DNA of 13,295 bases from JBBSEZ01 sp038239195 (lineage in GTDB: Bacteria > Planctomycetota > Planctomycetia > Gemmatales > Gemmataceae), in contig JBBSEZ010000276.1 of NCBI GenBank assembly GCA_038239195.1, positions 1 through 13,295 of the forward strand, read 5' to 3'. Under the pieces are notes generated by a model. The model did not search any database and was not told the origin of the DNA. It worked only from the letters and a program-made list of their open reading frames with translations. Position 1 is the stretch's first letter. The number at the start of each line of letters is the position of its first letter. This document shows, piece after piece, positions 1 to 5,499 of the stretch. Position numbers and translations under genes: made by a program.

Positions 1-50
1 GAGGCCCACGCGGAGCCAGAGATCGCGTGGGCCTCGAAGACTCGGCCCAC
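1..50. repeat. Three-arm palindromic repeat beyond the aldolase gene
   Basis: Bases 1-12 (gaggcccacgcg) and 24-35 (cgcgtgggcctc) form a perfect 12-bp inverted repeat with an 11-nt loop. A third arm, ggcccac at 44-50, can instead pair with gtgggcc at 27-33, so two hairpins compete for the same middle arm. The element lies 20-70 nt beyond the stop of the minus-strand aldolase gene and could end or protect its mRNA. No T-tract follows on the plus strand, and the position where a minus-strand T-tract would sit is outside the window. It resembles GTGGGCC/GGCCCAC intergenic repeats that I associate with planctomycete genomes (from memory). Confidence 0.6.
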
Positions 51-69
51 CCTACAAGCGTCGTTGCGC

Positions 70-1179
70 TCAATACACGTCGTCCTTGCCCGCCGCGCGA
101 GCGCCGCCGCCAGCGCTGCTGCCGCCGTAGCGGAAGTGCCACTTCTCGGCGACGCGGACGCTGTGCAGGTCGTCGAGCGTCAGCCCGTAGCGCGCAAACC
201 AGGGCGTGCCCGACTTCTTCACGATCTCGTCGATCTGCCGGACGCGGTCGGCGCACTCGCCGGTGGCGAAGCGCTCGCGAGCCGCGGGGCCTTCGTGGAG
301 GAAATACTCCTTCCAGAACGCGCGCCCGCCCAGCACGCCGCTGGCGCCGGCGGCCATTGCCATCTCGACCTGGCGCTTGTAGTCCGGGAAATCGACCCCG
401 GCGCTGAGCAGCACCCACGGCCGTTCGCTGGCGGCGTTGAGCTTCTCGAGGTTCTTCTGCAACTGCGCGTCGCTCTCGTGGCCAAAGGTGCCGGGGAACT
501 CCGCCTTGTAGACGTCGCAGAACCGGCTCAGATAGCGGGCGCTCTCGATCACCGTCTCGGCCTTGCGGTCGAAAAAGCTCTTGGCGTCCTTCTTCTCGCC
601 GCCGAAGGGGAAGGCGATCGGCTCCAGGAGCAGAAGAACGTCGTGCTCCTGGCACTCCTCGAAGACGCGCTGCACCAGGGCGAACTGGTGCTCGGCGCTG
701 TTCAGTTCGGTCGGCTCGAACTGGGCGAGGAGCTTGACGGCGTCGGCGCCCATGCGCTTGATCTTCTCGACCGACCAGCCCGGCTCGATGGCGCCGAGGG
801 GGGCGCCCTGGGCGTTCTTCTCGGCGCCGGACTGCTCGACGCGAACGAGCATGCCGACCTCCTTGGGGAGGTGGAAGCTGGCGATGGTGTTCCAGGCGCC
901 GTAGTAGCCATCGACGAGCATGGCGCTGGCGTGCTTGCTCAGGGCGCTGGCCAGCGCGACCTTGCCCTCGACGATCTCCTCGAAGGTCGGCTCGCGCTTC
1001 TCGCCGCGCTTGGCGAGGCTGTCGCGGATCATGTTGATCATCGAGCTGTTCTGGTCGGTCGCCACCATCGTCAGGGTGCCGTTGTCGTTGCAGATGCGCT
1101 GGAGGCCGCGCAGCTTTCCGGGGGTCAACTGCAGGCCCAGAAGGCGCGTGACGCTGAGGGGGCCGCGACGATCGGACAT
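70..1179 (-). CDS. LacD-like class I aldolase (tagatose-1,6-bisphosphate aldolase family)
   Basis: A 369-aa cytoplasmic protein of the LacD family of Schiff-base aldolases. LacD cleaves tagatose 1,6-bisphosphate to glyceraldehyde-3-phosphate and dihydroxyacetone phosphate. Visible signatures: ATDQNSSM near residues 40-47, matching the LacD 'FDQRGAL' strand; GADAVKLL with Lys149; LLLEP with Glu186; DVYKAEFPG with Lys225, the expected Schiff-base lysine; LSAGVDFPDYKRQ at 259-270 and GVLGGRAFWKE at 281-291, the phosphate-binding end of the barrel. The length is slightly above the usual ~325 aa because of a short N-terminal extension and a Gly/Ala-rich tail after residue 350. The ATG start has GAGG 8 nt upstream. 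It is transcribed divergently from fae. The exact sugar-phosphate substrate cannot be read from sequence; related members act on sulfo-sugar or other ketose phosphates. Confidence 0.88.
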   Translation of the reverse strand: MSDRRGPLSVTRLLGLQLTPGKLRGLQRICNDNGTLTMVATDQNSSMINMIRDSLAKRGEKREPTFEEIVEGKVALASALSKHASAMLVDGYYGAWNTIASFHLPKEVGMLVRVEQSGAEKNAQGAPLGAIEPGWSVEKIKRMGADAVKLLAQFEPTELNSAEHQFALVQRVFEECQEHDVLLLLEPIAFPFGGEKKDAKSFFDRKAETVIESARYLSRFCDVYKAEFPGTFGHESDAQLQKNLEKLNAASERPWVLLSAGVDFPDYKRQVEMAMAAGASGVLGGRAFWKEYFLHEGPAARERFATGECADRVRQIDEIVKKSGTPWFARYGLTLDDLHSVRVAEKWHFRYGGSSAGGGARAAGKDDVY

Positions 1180-1236
1180 GAAACCGCCTCACTCGCTCGA
1201 GAAGGAAGGGCGAACGGGCCCCGTGGGGCTTCGCTC

Positions 1237-1264
1237 ATTCTAGGGGCCCGGCACGCTCGAGCAA
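1237..1264 (-). promoter_or_regulatory. Candidate sigma70-like promoter for the aldolase gene
   Basis: Read on the minus strand, TTGCTC (1264-1259) is followed after 16 bp by TAGAAT (1242-1237). The -10 matches the consensus in 5 of 6 positions; the -35 in only 3 of 6. Transcription would start near 1230, about 50 nt before the aldolase ATG. This is pattern matching only. Confidence 0.4.
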
Positions 1265-1468
1265 GCCGGCCGAGGGGATTCACTGATTCCCGGCGCCCTG
1301 GCTGCCGATACATGGTGTGCCCCGTTCTCCCGCAAGGGACGGCGACGCGAGCTGGTGCCCAACCCAGAGAGGGCCCGCCCCATCCGACGGGGCCGGCCCG
1401 TTCCGGCAGGGCCAGGAGCCGCAAGGCCCCCTGCCCGGCCGCAGGGCGCCAGCCTGTGCAAGGCGCGA

Positions 1469-1502
1469 GGGCGGCCCGGTGACGACGTTCACCGGGCCGC
1501 CC
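1469..1502. promoter_or_regulatory. Perfect 14-bp inverted repeat upstream of the fae promoter
   Basis: gggcggcccggtga at 1469-1482 is the exact reverse complement of 1489-1502, with a 6-nt loop (cgacgt). It ends 17 bp before the proposed fae -35 box. Two readings are possible: an operator for a dimeric regulator, or a terminator-like hairpin that insulates the fae operon. The plus-strand sequence after it is only moderately T-rich (cttt, then tttccctttt), so a classical terminator is uncertain. Confidence 0.55.
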
Positions 1503-1519
1503 CTTTCGGCATTTCCCTT

Positions 1520-1548
1520 TTGCCTCCGGCGCCCCCGCCCAATATAGT
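1520..1548 (+). promoter_or_regulatory. Candidate sigma70-like promoter for fae and the H4MPT dehydrogenase
   Basis: TTGCCT at 1520-1525 and TATAGT at 1543-1548 are separated by exactly 17 bp. The -10 matches TATAAT in 5 of 6 positions and sits in a short AT island within very GC-rich DNA. Transcription would start near 1555, giving a leader of about 43 nt before the fae ATG. Confidence 0.5.
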
Positions 1549-1597
1549 CCTCCACATCGCTGCGACAGCACGCAGACACTCAACAAGGAGAGACGCG

Positions 1598-2095
1598 ATG
1601 TCCATGTTCATCGGCGAGGCGCTGGTCGGGGAAGGCAACGAGGTGGCCCACATCGACCTGATGATCGGCTCGAAGGACGGCCCGGTCGGGACGGCCTTCG
1701 CCACGGCCCTGGCCAACCAGAAGCAGGGCTTCACGAACTTGCTCGCGGTGCTGGCGCCGAACCTGCTCTGCAAGCCGGCCACGGTGCTCATCACCAAGGT
1801 CACGCTCAAGGGGGCGCCGCAGGTGGTACAGATGTTCGGGCCCGCCCAGGCCGCCGTCGCCAAGGCCGTCGCCGACAGCGTGGCCGCCGGCGTCATCCCC
1901 CAGGGCGAGGCCGACAACCTGGTGATCGTCTGCGGCGTGTTCATCCACTGGCAGGCCAAGGACGACGCCAAGATCTACCAGTACAACTACGAGGCGACCA
2001 AGTTGTCCATCGCCCGCGCCATGAAGAACGAGCCGACCGTCAGCGAGATGCTGGCCAAGAAGGACACGGCCAAGCACCCGTTCTCGCCGAAGTGA
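1598..2095 (+). CDS. fae: Formaldehyde-activating enzyme (Fae)
   Basis: A 165-aa cytoplasmic enzyme that condenses formaldehyde with tetrahydromethanopterin to methylene-H4MPT, the entry step of H4MPT-linked formaldehyde oxidation. The whole length matches Fae: GEALVGEGNEVAHIDL at 6-21 with the catalytic His18 (His17 in the Methylobacterium enzyme), a conserved KQGFTNLLAVLAPNL block at 42-56, KPATVLITKVT, QMFGPAQAAVA at 78-88, GVFIHW at 113-118, and YNYEATKLSIARA at 129-141. The length fits stand-alone Fae; there is no hexulose-phosphate-synthase fusion. The start is set by AAGGAG at 1585-1590, 7 nt before ATG 1598; longer upstream extensions are unlikely. The dehydrogenase gene follows after 76 bp on the same strand and catalyses the next step, so the two are probably co-transcribed. 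Confidence 0.97.
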   Translation: MSMFIGEALVGEGNEVAHIDLMIGSKDGPVGTAFATALANQKQGFTNLLAVLAPNLLCKPATVLITKVTLKGAPQVVQMFGPAQAAVAKAVADSVAAGVIPQGEADNLVIVCGVFIHWQAKDDAKIYQYNYEATKLSIARAMKNEPTVSEMLAKKDTAKHPFSPK

Positions 2096-2115
2096 TTCGC
2101 GCCGTTTAGCCGCGG

Positions 2116-2157
2116 TTCGCAGGACCGCGCTGCGAGTGGGGAACGCGGTCCTGCGAA
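2116..2157 (+). repeat. Perfect 14-bp hairpin between fae and the dehydrogenase gene
   Basis: ttcgcaggaccgcg at 2116-2129 is the exact reverse complement of 2144-2157, with a 14-nt loop. It occupies more than half of the 76-bp spacer and stops just before the GAGG Shine-Dalgarno (2160-2163) of the dehydrogenase. No U-tract follows, so it is not a standard terminator. An mRNA stability or processing element setting the Fae:dehydrogenase ratio, or a repetitive palindromic unit, are the plausible roles. Confidence 0.65.
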
Positions 2158-2171
2158 ACGAGGACGGTGCG

Positions 2172-3044
2172 ATGAGCGACAAGCGGAAAATCCTGATTCA
2201 GCTCGACAGCGACCCCCACCCCAGCGTCTTCGACCGCGTCGTGGCCATCGACGCCGGCGTGGACGAGCTGTTTAGCTACGGCGGGGTCAAGCCCGAGCAG
2301 GTGCGCGACCTCGTCCACGGCGCCATCTTCACGCGCCACCCCAAGGAACTGCACCGCACCGCCCTGTTCATCGGCGGCAGCGACGTCGCCGCCGGCGAGA
2401 AGCTCCTCGCCGAGGCAGTCAAGCACATGATCCCGGCCGCCAAGCTGCGCATCTCCGTGTTGCTCGACACCAACGGCGCCAACACCACCGCCGCCGCCGC
2501 CGTCCGCGCCGCCGCCCGTCACCTGCCCTTGAAGGGCGCCAGGGCGCTGGTGCTCGGCGGCACCGGGCCGGTGGGACAGCGCGTGGCCCTGTTACTGGCG
2601 CGCGAAGGGGCCGAGGTGTGCGTCGGCTCGCGGCAACTGGCGCGGGCGGCCAGCGTCGTCGAGCAGCTCCGGGCCCGCGTCCCGGGCGCCGCCCTGGAGC
2701 CGGCCGGCATCGCTTCGCCCGCCGAGCTGACGCCGGCCCTCGCCGGGCGCACGCTCGTCATCGCCGCCGGCGCCGCGGGCGTGGTCCTGCTGCCGAAGGC
2801 GGCCCGCCTGGCCTGCCCGACCTTGAAGGTGGCCATCGACCTGAACGCGGTCCCGCCGCTCGGCGTCGAGGGCGTCGAGGTTCACGAGAAGGGCGTCGTG
2901 TACGACGGGGCCACGTGTTACGGGGCCGTCGGCGTCGGCGACACGAAGATGAAGATCCACAAACGGGCCATCGCGCGTCTGTTCGAGAGCAACGATCAGG
3001 TGCTGGACGCCGAGCAGGTGTACGCGCTGGGCGAAGGGCTCTGA
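2172..3044 (+). CDS. mtdB: NAD(P)-dependent methylene-tetrahydromethanopterin dehydrogenase
   Basis: A 290-aa cytoplasmic dehydrogenase that oxidises methylene-H4MPT to methenyl-H4MPT with NAD(P)+, acting directly after Fae. It aligns over its full length with MtdA/MtdB: N-terminal ILIQLDSDPHPSVFD at 7-21, the TRHPKELHRTALFIGG region, SVLLDTNGANTTAAAAV at 95-111, the Rossmann dinucleotide site VLGGTGPVGQRVA at 127-139, DLNAVPPLGVEGV at 223-235, and GVGDTKMKIHKRAIARLFES near 254-273. ATG 2172 is chosen because GAGG lies 8 nt upstream and the family N-terminus begins there; an in-frame GTG at 2136 would fall inside the intercistronic hairpin. Class (MtdA, MtdB or MtdC) cannot be decided by eye; planctomycete enzymes have been described as MtdC-like, so the symbol is provisional. 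Confidence 0.93.
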   Translation: MSDKRKILIQLDSDPHPSVFDRVVAIDAGVDELFSYGGVKPEQVRDLVHGAIFTRHPKELHRTALFIGGSDVAAGEKLLAEAVKHMIPAAKLRISVLLDTNGANTTAAAAVRAAARHLPLKGARALVLGGTGPVGQRVALLLAREGAEVCVGSRQLARAASVVEQLRARVPGAALEPAGIASPAELTPALAGRTLVIAAGAAGVVLLPKAARLACPTLKVAIDLNAVPPLGVEGVEVHEKGVVYDGATCYGAVGVGDTKMKIHKRAIARLFESNDQVLDAEQVYALGEGL

Positions 3045-3062
3045 CTGGCGCAGCGGCCTGGC

Positions 3063-3434
3063 CTATTCCCCCTCGCGCAGGGCTTCCGCCGCGCGCGCCT
3101 CGACGATGTCGAGCAGCAGCGGGTGCCGGCCGAGGGGCTCCGCCAGCACGAACTCGACCGGGGGAAATCGCGCCGCCAGGCGATCGCGCGCCGCCGCGAG
3201 GTCGCGGAGTACGTGGACGCCCGCGGAGAGGAAGTACGGCAGGAGCACCACGCGCTCGGCCCCCTGCTGAACGCAGAGGGCCCCGCCTTCCTCGATGCCC
3301 GGCTCGGCGAGCTCCAGGAAAGAGGAGACGATGGCGTGTCCGCGCCCGCGCAGTTCCCGCGCGACGTGGTGCAGGTCGTCGTTGGCGGGAGCGTGCCGGC
3401 TCCCGTGGGCGATCAGCAGCAGGGCGGTTCGCAT
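3063..3434 (-). CDS. cbiX: Short-form sirohydrochlorin chelatase (CbiX family)
   Basis: A 123-aa class II chelatase of the short CbiX/SirB/CfbA type, which inserts a divalent metal (cobalt for cobalamin, iron for siroheme, nickel in CfbA) into sirohydrochlorin. The N-terminus LLLIAHGSRHAPAND carries the metal-binding His10, and VLLPYFLSAGVHVLRDL carries His74; these are the two conserved histidines of the family. About 120 aa is the length of the single-domain form, which works as a homodimer, half the size of the two-domain enzymes. The ATG at 3434 has GAGGG 6 nt upstream; the open frame continues to 3611 but that extension has no family similarity. The gene converges on the dehydrogenase with an 18-bp gap and is divergent from the kinase. 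The metal cannot be told from sequence; cobalt is the default guess. Confidence 0.88.
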   Translation of the reverse strand: MRTALLLIAHGSRHAPANDDLHHVARELRGRGHAIVSSFLELAEPGIEEGGALCVQQGAERVVLLPYFLSAGVHVLRDLAAARDRLAARFPPVEFVLAEPLGRHPLLLDIVEARAAEALREGE

Positions 3435-3447
3435 TGAGGGCCCTCGT

Positions 3448-3525
3448 GGCGACAAGCGTCCGTCTTGTCGGCTTCGGCTGGCCGTGACGCCCACTCGATG
3501 GCGACGACAAGCGAGGACGCTACGA
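3448..3525. repeat. Imperfect inverted repeat in the cbiX-kinase divergent spacer
   Basis: The sequence at 3455-3470 (agcgtccgtcttgtcg) recurs, inverted and with a few changes, at 3501-3521 (cgacgacaagcgaggacgct), around a ~30-nt centre. The first arm is itself a small palindrome: cgacaag 3450-3456 pairs with cttgtcg 3464-3470. This looks like a degraded copy of a small palindromic intergenic element. It sits in the shared upstream region of cbiX and the kinase gene. Confidence 0.45.
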
Positions 3526-3557
3526 GATTGTAGGTGGGAATAGCCGCCCGCGTCGGG

Positions 3558-3563
3558 TATCAT
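3558..3563 (+). promoter_or_regulatory. Weak candidate -10 box for the first kinase gene
   Basis: TATCAT at 3558-3563 lies about 50 nt upstream of the kinase ATG and is the best AT-rich hexamer on this strand. No good -35 is present at 16-18 bp. On the opposite strand TACAAT (3532-3527) could serve cbiX, also without a clear -35. Confidence 0.25.
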
Positions 3564-3613
3564 CACATCAGACGGCCCTGCTCGCCTCTCTCCCGTCTCG
3601 GAACAGCGCACCC

Positions 3614-5332
3614 ATGATCGGCACTCGACTCGGCCCGTGGATCATCGACCGCGAGCTGGGGCGCGGCGGGATGGGCGTCGTTTACCTCGCCCACCGCGCC
3701 ACGCCCTCCGAGCGAGGGCCGAACCAGGCCGCGGTCAAGGTGCTCGCCGCGGAGTTGGCGGTCGAGGCCGGCTTCCTGGCCCGCTTCGAGCGCGAAATCG
3801 ACGTCCTGCGTCAGCTCGACCACCCCAACATCGTCCGCCTCTACGAGCCCGGCAAAGACAACGGCCGCTATTTTTACGCGATGGAGGTCGTCCCCGGCCC
3901 CAGCCTGGACGACCTGCTCAAGCGCGAGGGCCGGCTCCCCTGGCGCGAGGTACTCGAGCTCGCCTGCCAGCTCGCCCCGGCCCTCAAACACGCCCACGAC
4001 CGCGGCGTCATCCACCGCGACATCAAGCCCGCCAACATCTTGATCGCGGGCGGAGACCCACACAGCCCGGAGAAAGACGCCGCGGGGAAGAAAGACTCCC
4101 GCGAGACCTCGGCCTACATCGCCTCTTCGTCCGGGCCCTCTTCCACTCTGGGCGCAACTCCCAAGATCGCCGACTTCGGGATCGCCAGCCTGTTCGCCAG
4201 CCCGCACCTCACCGTCACCGGCGGGGTGATCGGCACGCCGGAGTACCTTTCGCCCGAGCAGGCCGCCGGCAAGCCGGCCACCCGGCGCAGCGACCTCTAC
4301 TCGTTCGGCGTGCTGCTGTATGCGCTCATTGTGGGCCGTCCGCCCTTCGAGGGCGAGCCGCTCGACCTGCTCCACAAGCACCGCTACGCCCAGTTCGAGC
4401 GGCCCCTCCGCTTCGTGCCCGACCTGCCGCACGAGCTCGACGAAGTCCTGTGCAGCCTGCTGGAAAAGTCGCCGGACAAGCGGCCCTCCGACGGCGGGGC
4501 GCTGTATCGCAAGCTCGACAGTCTGCGCCGCAAACTGGAGCGCAAGGGCGACACCGAATTGCCGCGCACCCCGGACACCCGGGTGGACGGGGCCCCCCTC
4601 GCCTCGTCCGAAGAGGGCCCGGCGACCTTGATGAGCCGGCTCCTGCGCCGGGAGCTGGATCAGCAAAATCAGGGCGGACGGCTGCGGCAGTTTCTCAACC
4701 GCCCCCTCGTGCTGATCGTCTTGTTTGTGCTGGCCGTCAGCGCCCTCGCCTATGCTTTCTGGCCGCTGCGGCCGGAGACGATGTATCGGCGCGGGGCAGC
4801 GCTGATGTCCTCGTCCGACCCCGACGACTGGGACCGGGCGTGGGACAAGTACCTCGAGCCGCTGGAGCGGAAGTATCCCAACCGCTTCCCCGACGAGGTC
4901 GCCGAGCTGCGCCAGCGCTACGAGGAAAAGCGCGCCGAGCGCCTCTCCGAAGGGACGGCACGGCGGGCGGGCCCCATGACCGAGGGCCAGCGCTTCTTCC
5001 AGGAAGGGCTGCGCCAGCGGCTGCGCGGCGACGAGGAGGCCGCCCAGCGCACGTGGGCGGGGCTGATCGAGGCGTTCAAGGACGTTCCCGCCGAGAAGGC
5101 GTGGGTAGAACGGGCGGCGAAAGAGCGCGACAGCCCGCGCACCTCGAAGGCCGCGGCGGACCGCCAGTGGCGCTCGTTGCGCGAGGCCGTGCGCGCCGCC
5201 CGCGCGCTGCAAGACGATGGGAAGAAGGAACAGGCGCAGGCGATCCTCCGCGCCTTGCGGCAGTTGTACCGCGACGATCCCGAGGCGCGAAAGGCGATCG
5301 AGGCCGAGCTCGCGGGCGGGAGGAAGGGTTAG
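3614..5332 (+). CDS. Transmembrane Ser/Thr protein kinase (Hanks type, PASTA-less)
   Basis: A 572-aa receptor-like kinase. The N-terminal cytoplasmic kinase domain (about 8-310) has the glycine loop GRGGMG at 16-21, ATP-binding Lys42, catalytic loop HRDIKPAN at 134-141 with Asp136, DFG at 187-189 and GTPEYLSPEQ in place of the APE motif at 207-216, so it should be active. Between the catalytic loop and DFG there is a ~38-residue Ser/Lys-rich insertion (145-182), an unusual place for extra sequence. One membrane helix follows (about 365-383), then ~190 charged residues rich in Arg/Glu/Ala helices, probably an extracytoplasmic TPR-like or coiled-coil sensor; no named domain is recognised. Upstream of ATG 3614 there is no convincing Shine-Dalgarno. 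It appears to be transcribed alone, divergent from cbiX. Substrates are unknown. Confidence 0.93.
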   Translation: MIGTRLGPWIIDRELGRGGMGVVYLAHRATPSERGPNQAAVKVLAAELAVEAGFLARFEREIDVLRQLDHPNIVRLYEPGKDNGRYFYAMEVVPGPSLDDLLKREGRLPWREVLELACQLAPALKHAHDRGVIHRDIKPANILIAGGDPHSPEKDAAGKKDSRETSAYIASSSGPSSTLGATPKIADFGIASLFASPHLTVTGGVIGTPEYLSPEQAAGKPATRRSDLYSFGVLLYALIVGRPPFEGEPLDLLHKHRYAQFERPLRFVPDLPHELDEVLCSLLEKSPDKRPSDGGALYRKLDSLRRKLERKGDTELPRTPDTRVDGAPLASSEEGPATLMSRLLRRELDQQNQGGRLRQFLNRPLVLIVLFVLAVSALAYAFWPLRPETMYRRGAALMSSSDPDDWDRAWDKYLEPLERKYPNRFPDEVAELRQRYEEKRAERLSEGTARRAGPMTEGQRFFQEGLRQRLRGDEEAAQRTWAGLIEAFKDVPAEKAWVERAAKERDSPRTSKAAADRQWRSLREAVRAARALQDDGKKEQAQAILRALRQLYRDDPEARKAIEAELAGGRKG

Positions 5333-5355
5333 CGCCCGTGGCGTGCGGCGTCTAC

Positions 5356-5484
5356 TGTACGTCCGGCTTTCCAGCCGGACACACCGTCCCCAAGACCGGC
5401 TGGAAAGCCGGTCCCACGGCTTGTACGTCCGGCTTTCCAGCCGGACACACCGTCCCCAAGACCGGCCGGAGAGCCGGTCCCACG
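5356..5484. repeat. Two tandem 63-bp palindromic repeat units (66-bp period)
   Basis: Units at 5356-5418 and 5422-5484 differ at only two positions. In each, a hairpin gtccggct-ttcc-agccggac is followed by 17 nt and a second hairpin accggct-ggaa-agccggt. In unit 1 the 16-bp ccggctttccagccgg and ccggctggaaagccgg are exact reverse complements, so the unit can also fold as one long hairpin. Both changes in unit 2 are transitions in the second hairpin and weaken its stem. The array lies between the kinase stop and the secreted-protein gene. It resembles CCGGCTTTCCAGCCGG repeats that I associate with planctomycete genomes. Confidence 0.85.
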
Positions 5485-5499
5485 TGGAGCGAAGGGCCC

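Larger units (their letters stand above)
1180..1597. other. Divergent intergenic region between the aldolase and fae
   Basis: About 420 bp without a convincing gene. It holds the candidate aldolase promoter (1237-1264), a very GC-rich stretch with overlapping imperfect inverted repeats (about 1366-1447, GGCC/GCCC-rich), a perfect 14-bp inverted repeat (1469-1502) and the fae promoter candidate (1520-1548). Short open frames on both strands are compositional: they lack ribosome binding sites and recognisable protein sequence. Confidence 0.6.

Noticed and set aside
64..1482. 472-aa plus-strand frame across the aldolase gene
   Set aside because: Antisense to an aldolase with conserved catalytic lysines; no family similarity in its own sequence.
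1355..1597. N-terminal extension of Fae
   Set aside because: The frame is open but covers the promoter and palindrome; Fae homologues start at the ATG preceded by AAGGAG.
2136..2171. Upstream GTG start for the methylene-H4MPT dehydrogenase
   Set aside because: It lies in the loop of the intercistronic hairpin, has no Shine-Dalgarno, and adds residues absent from the family.
3563..5212. 549-aa open frame antisense to the first kinase
   Set aside because: It is the shadow of a gene with clear kinase motifs; composition is Leu/Gly/Ala/Val-rich without recognisable domains, and it has no ribosome binding site.
5356..5484. Possible CRISPR array
   Set aside because: Only two units, palindromic throughout, with a 3-nt gap between units and therefore no spacers.
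3637..5499. Long Arg/Pro-rich frame reading from the kinase region into the secreted-protein gene
   Set aside because: Only the part from 5500 is real. Upstream it is the +1 shadow of the kinase and a translation of the tandem repeats.
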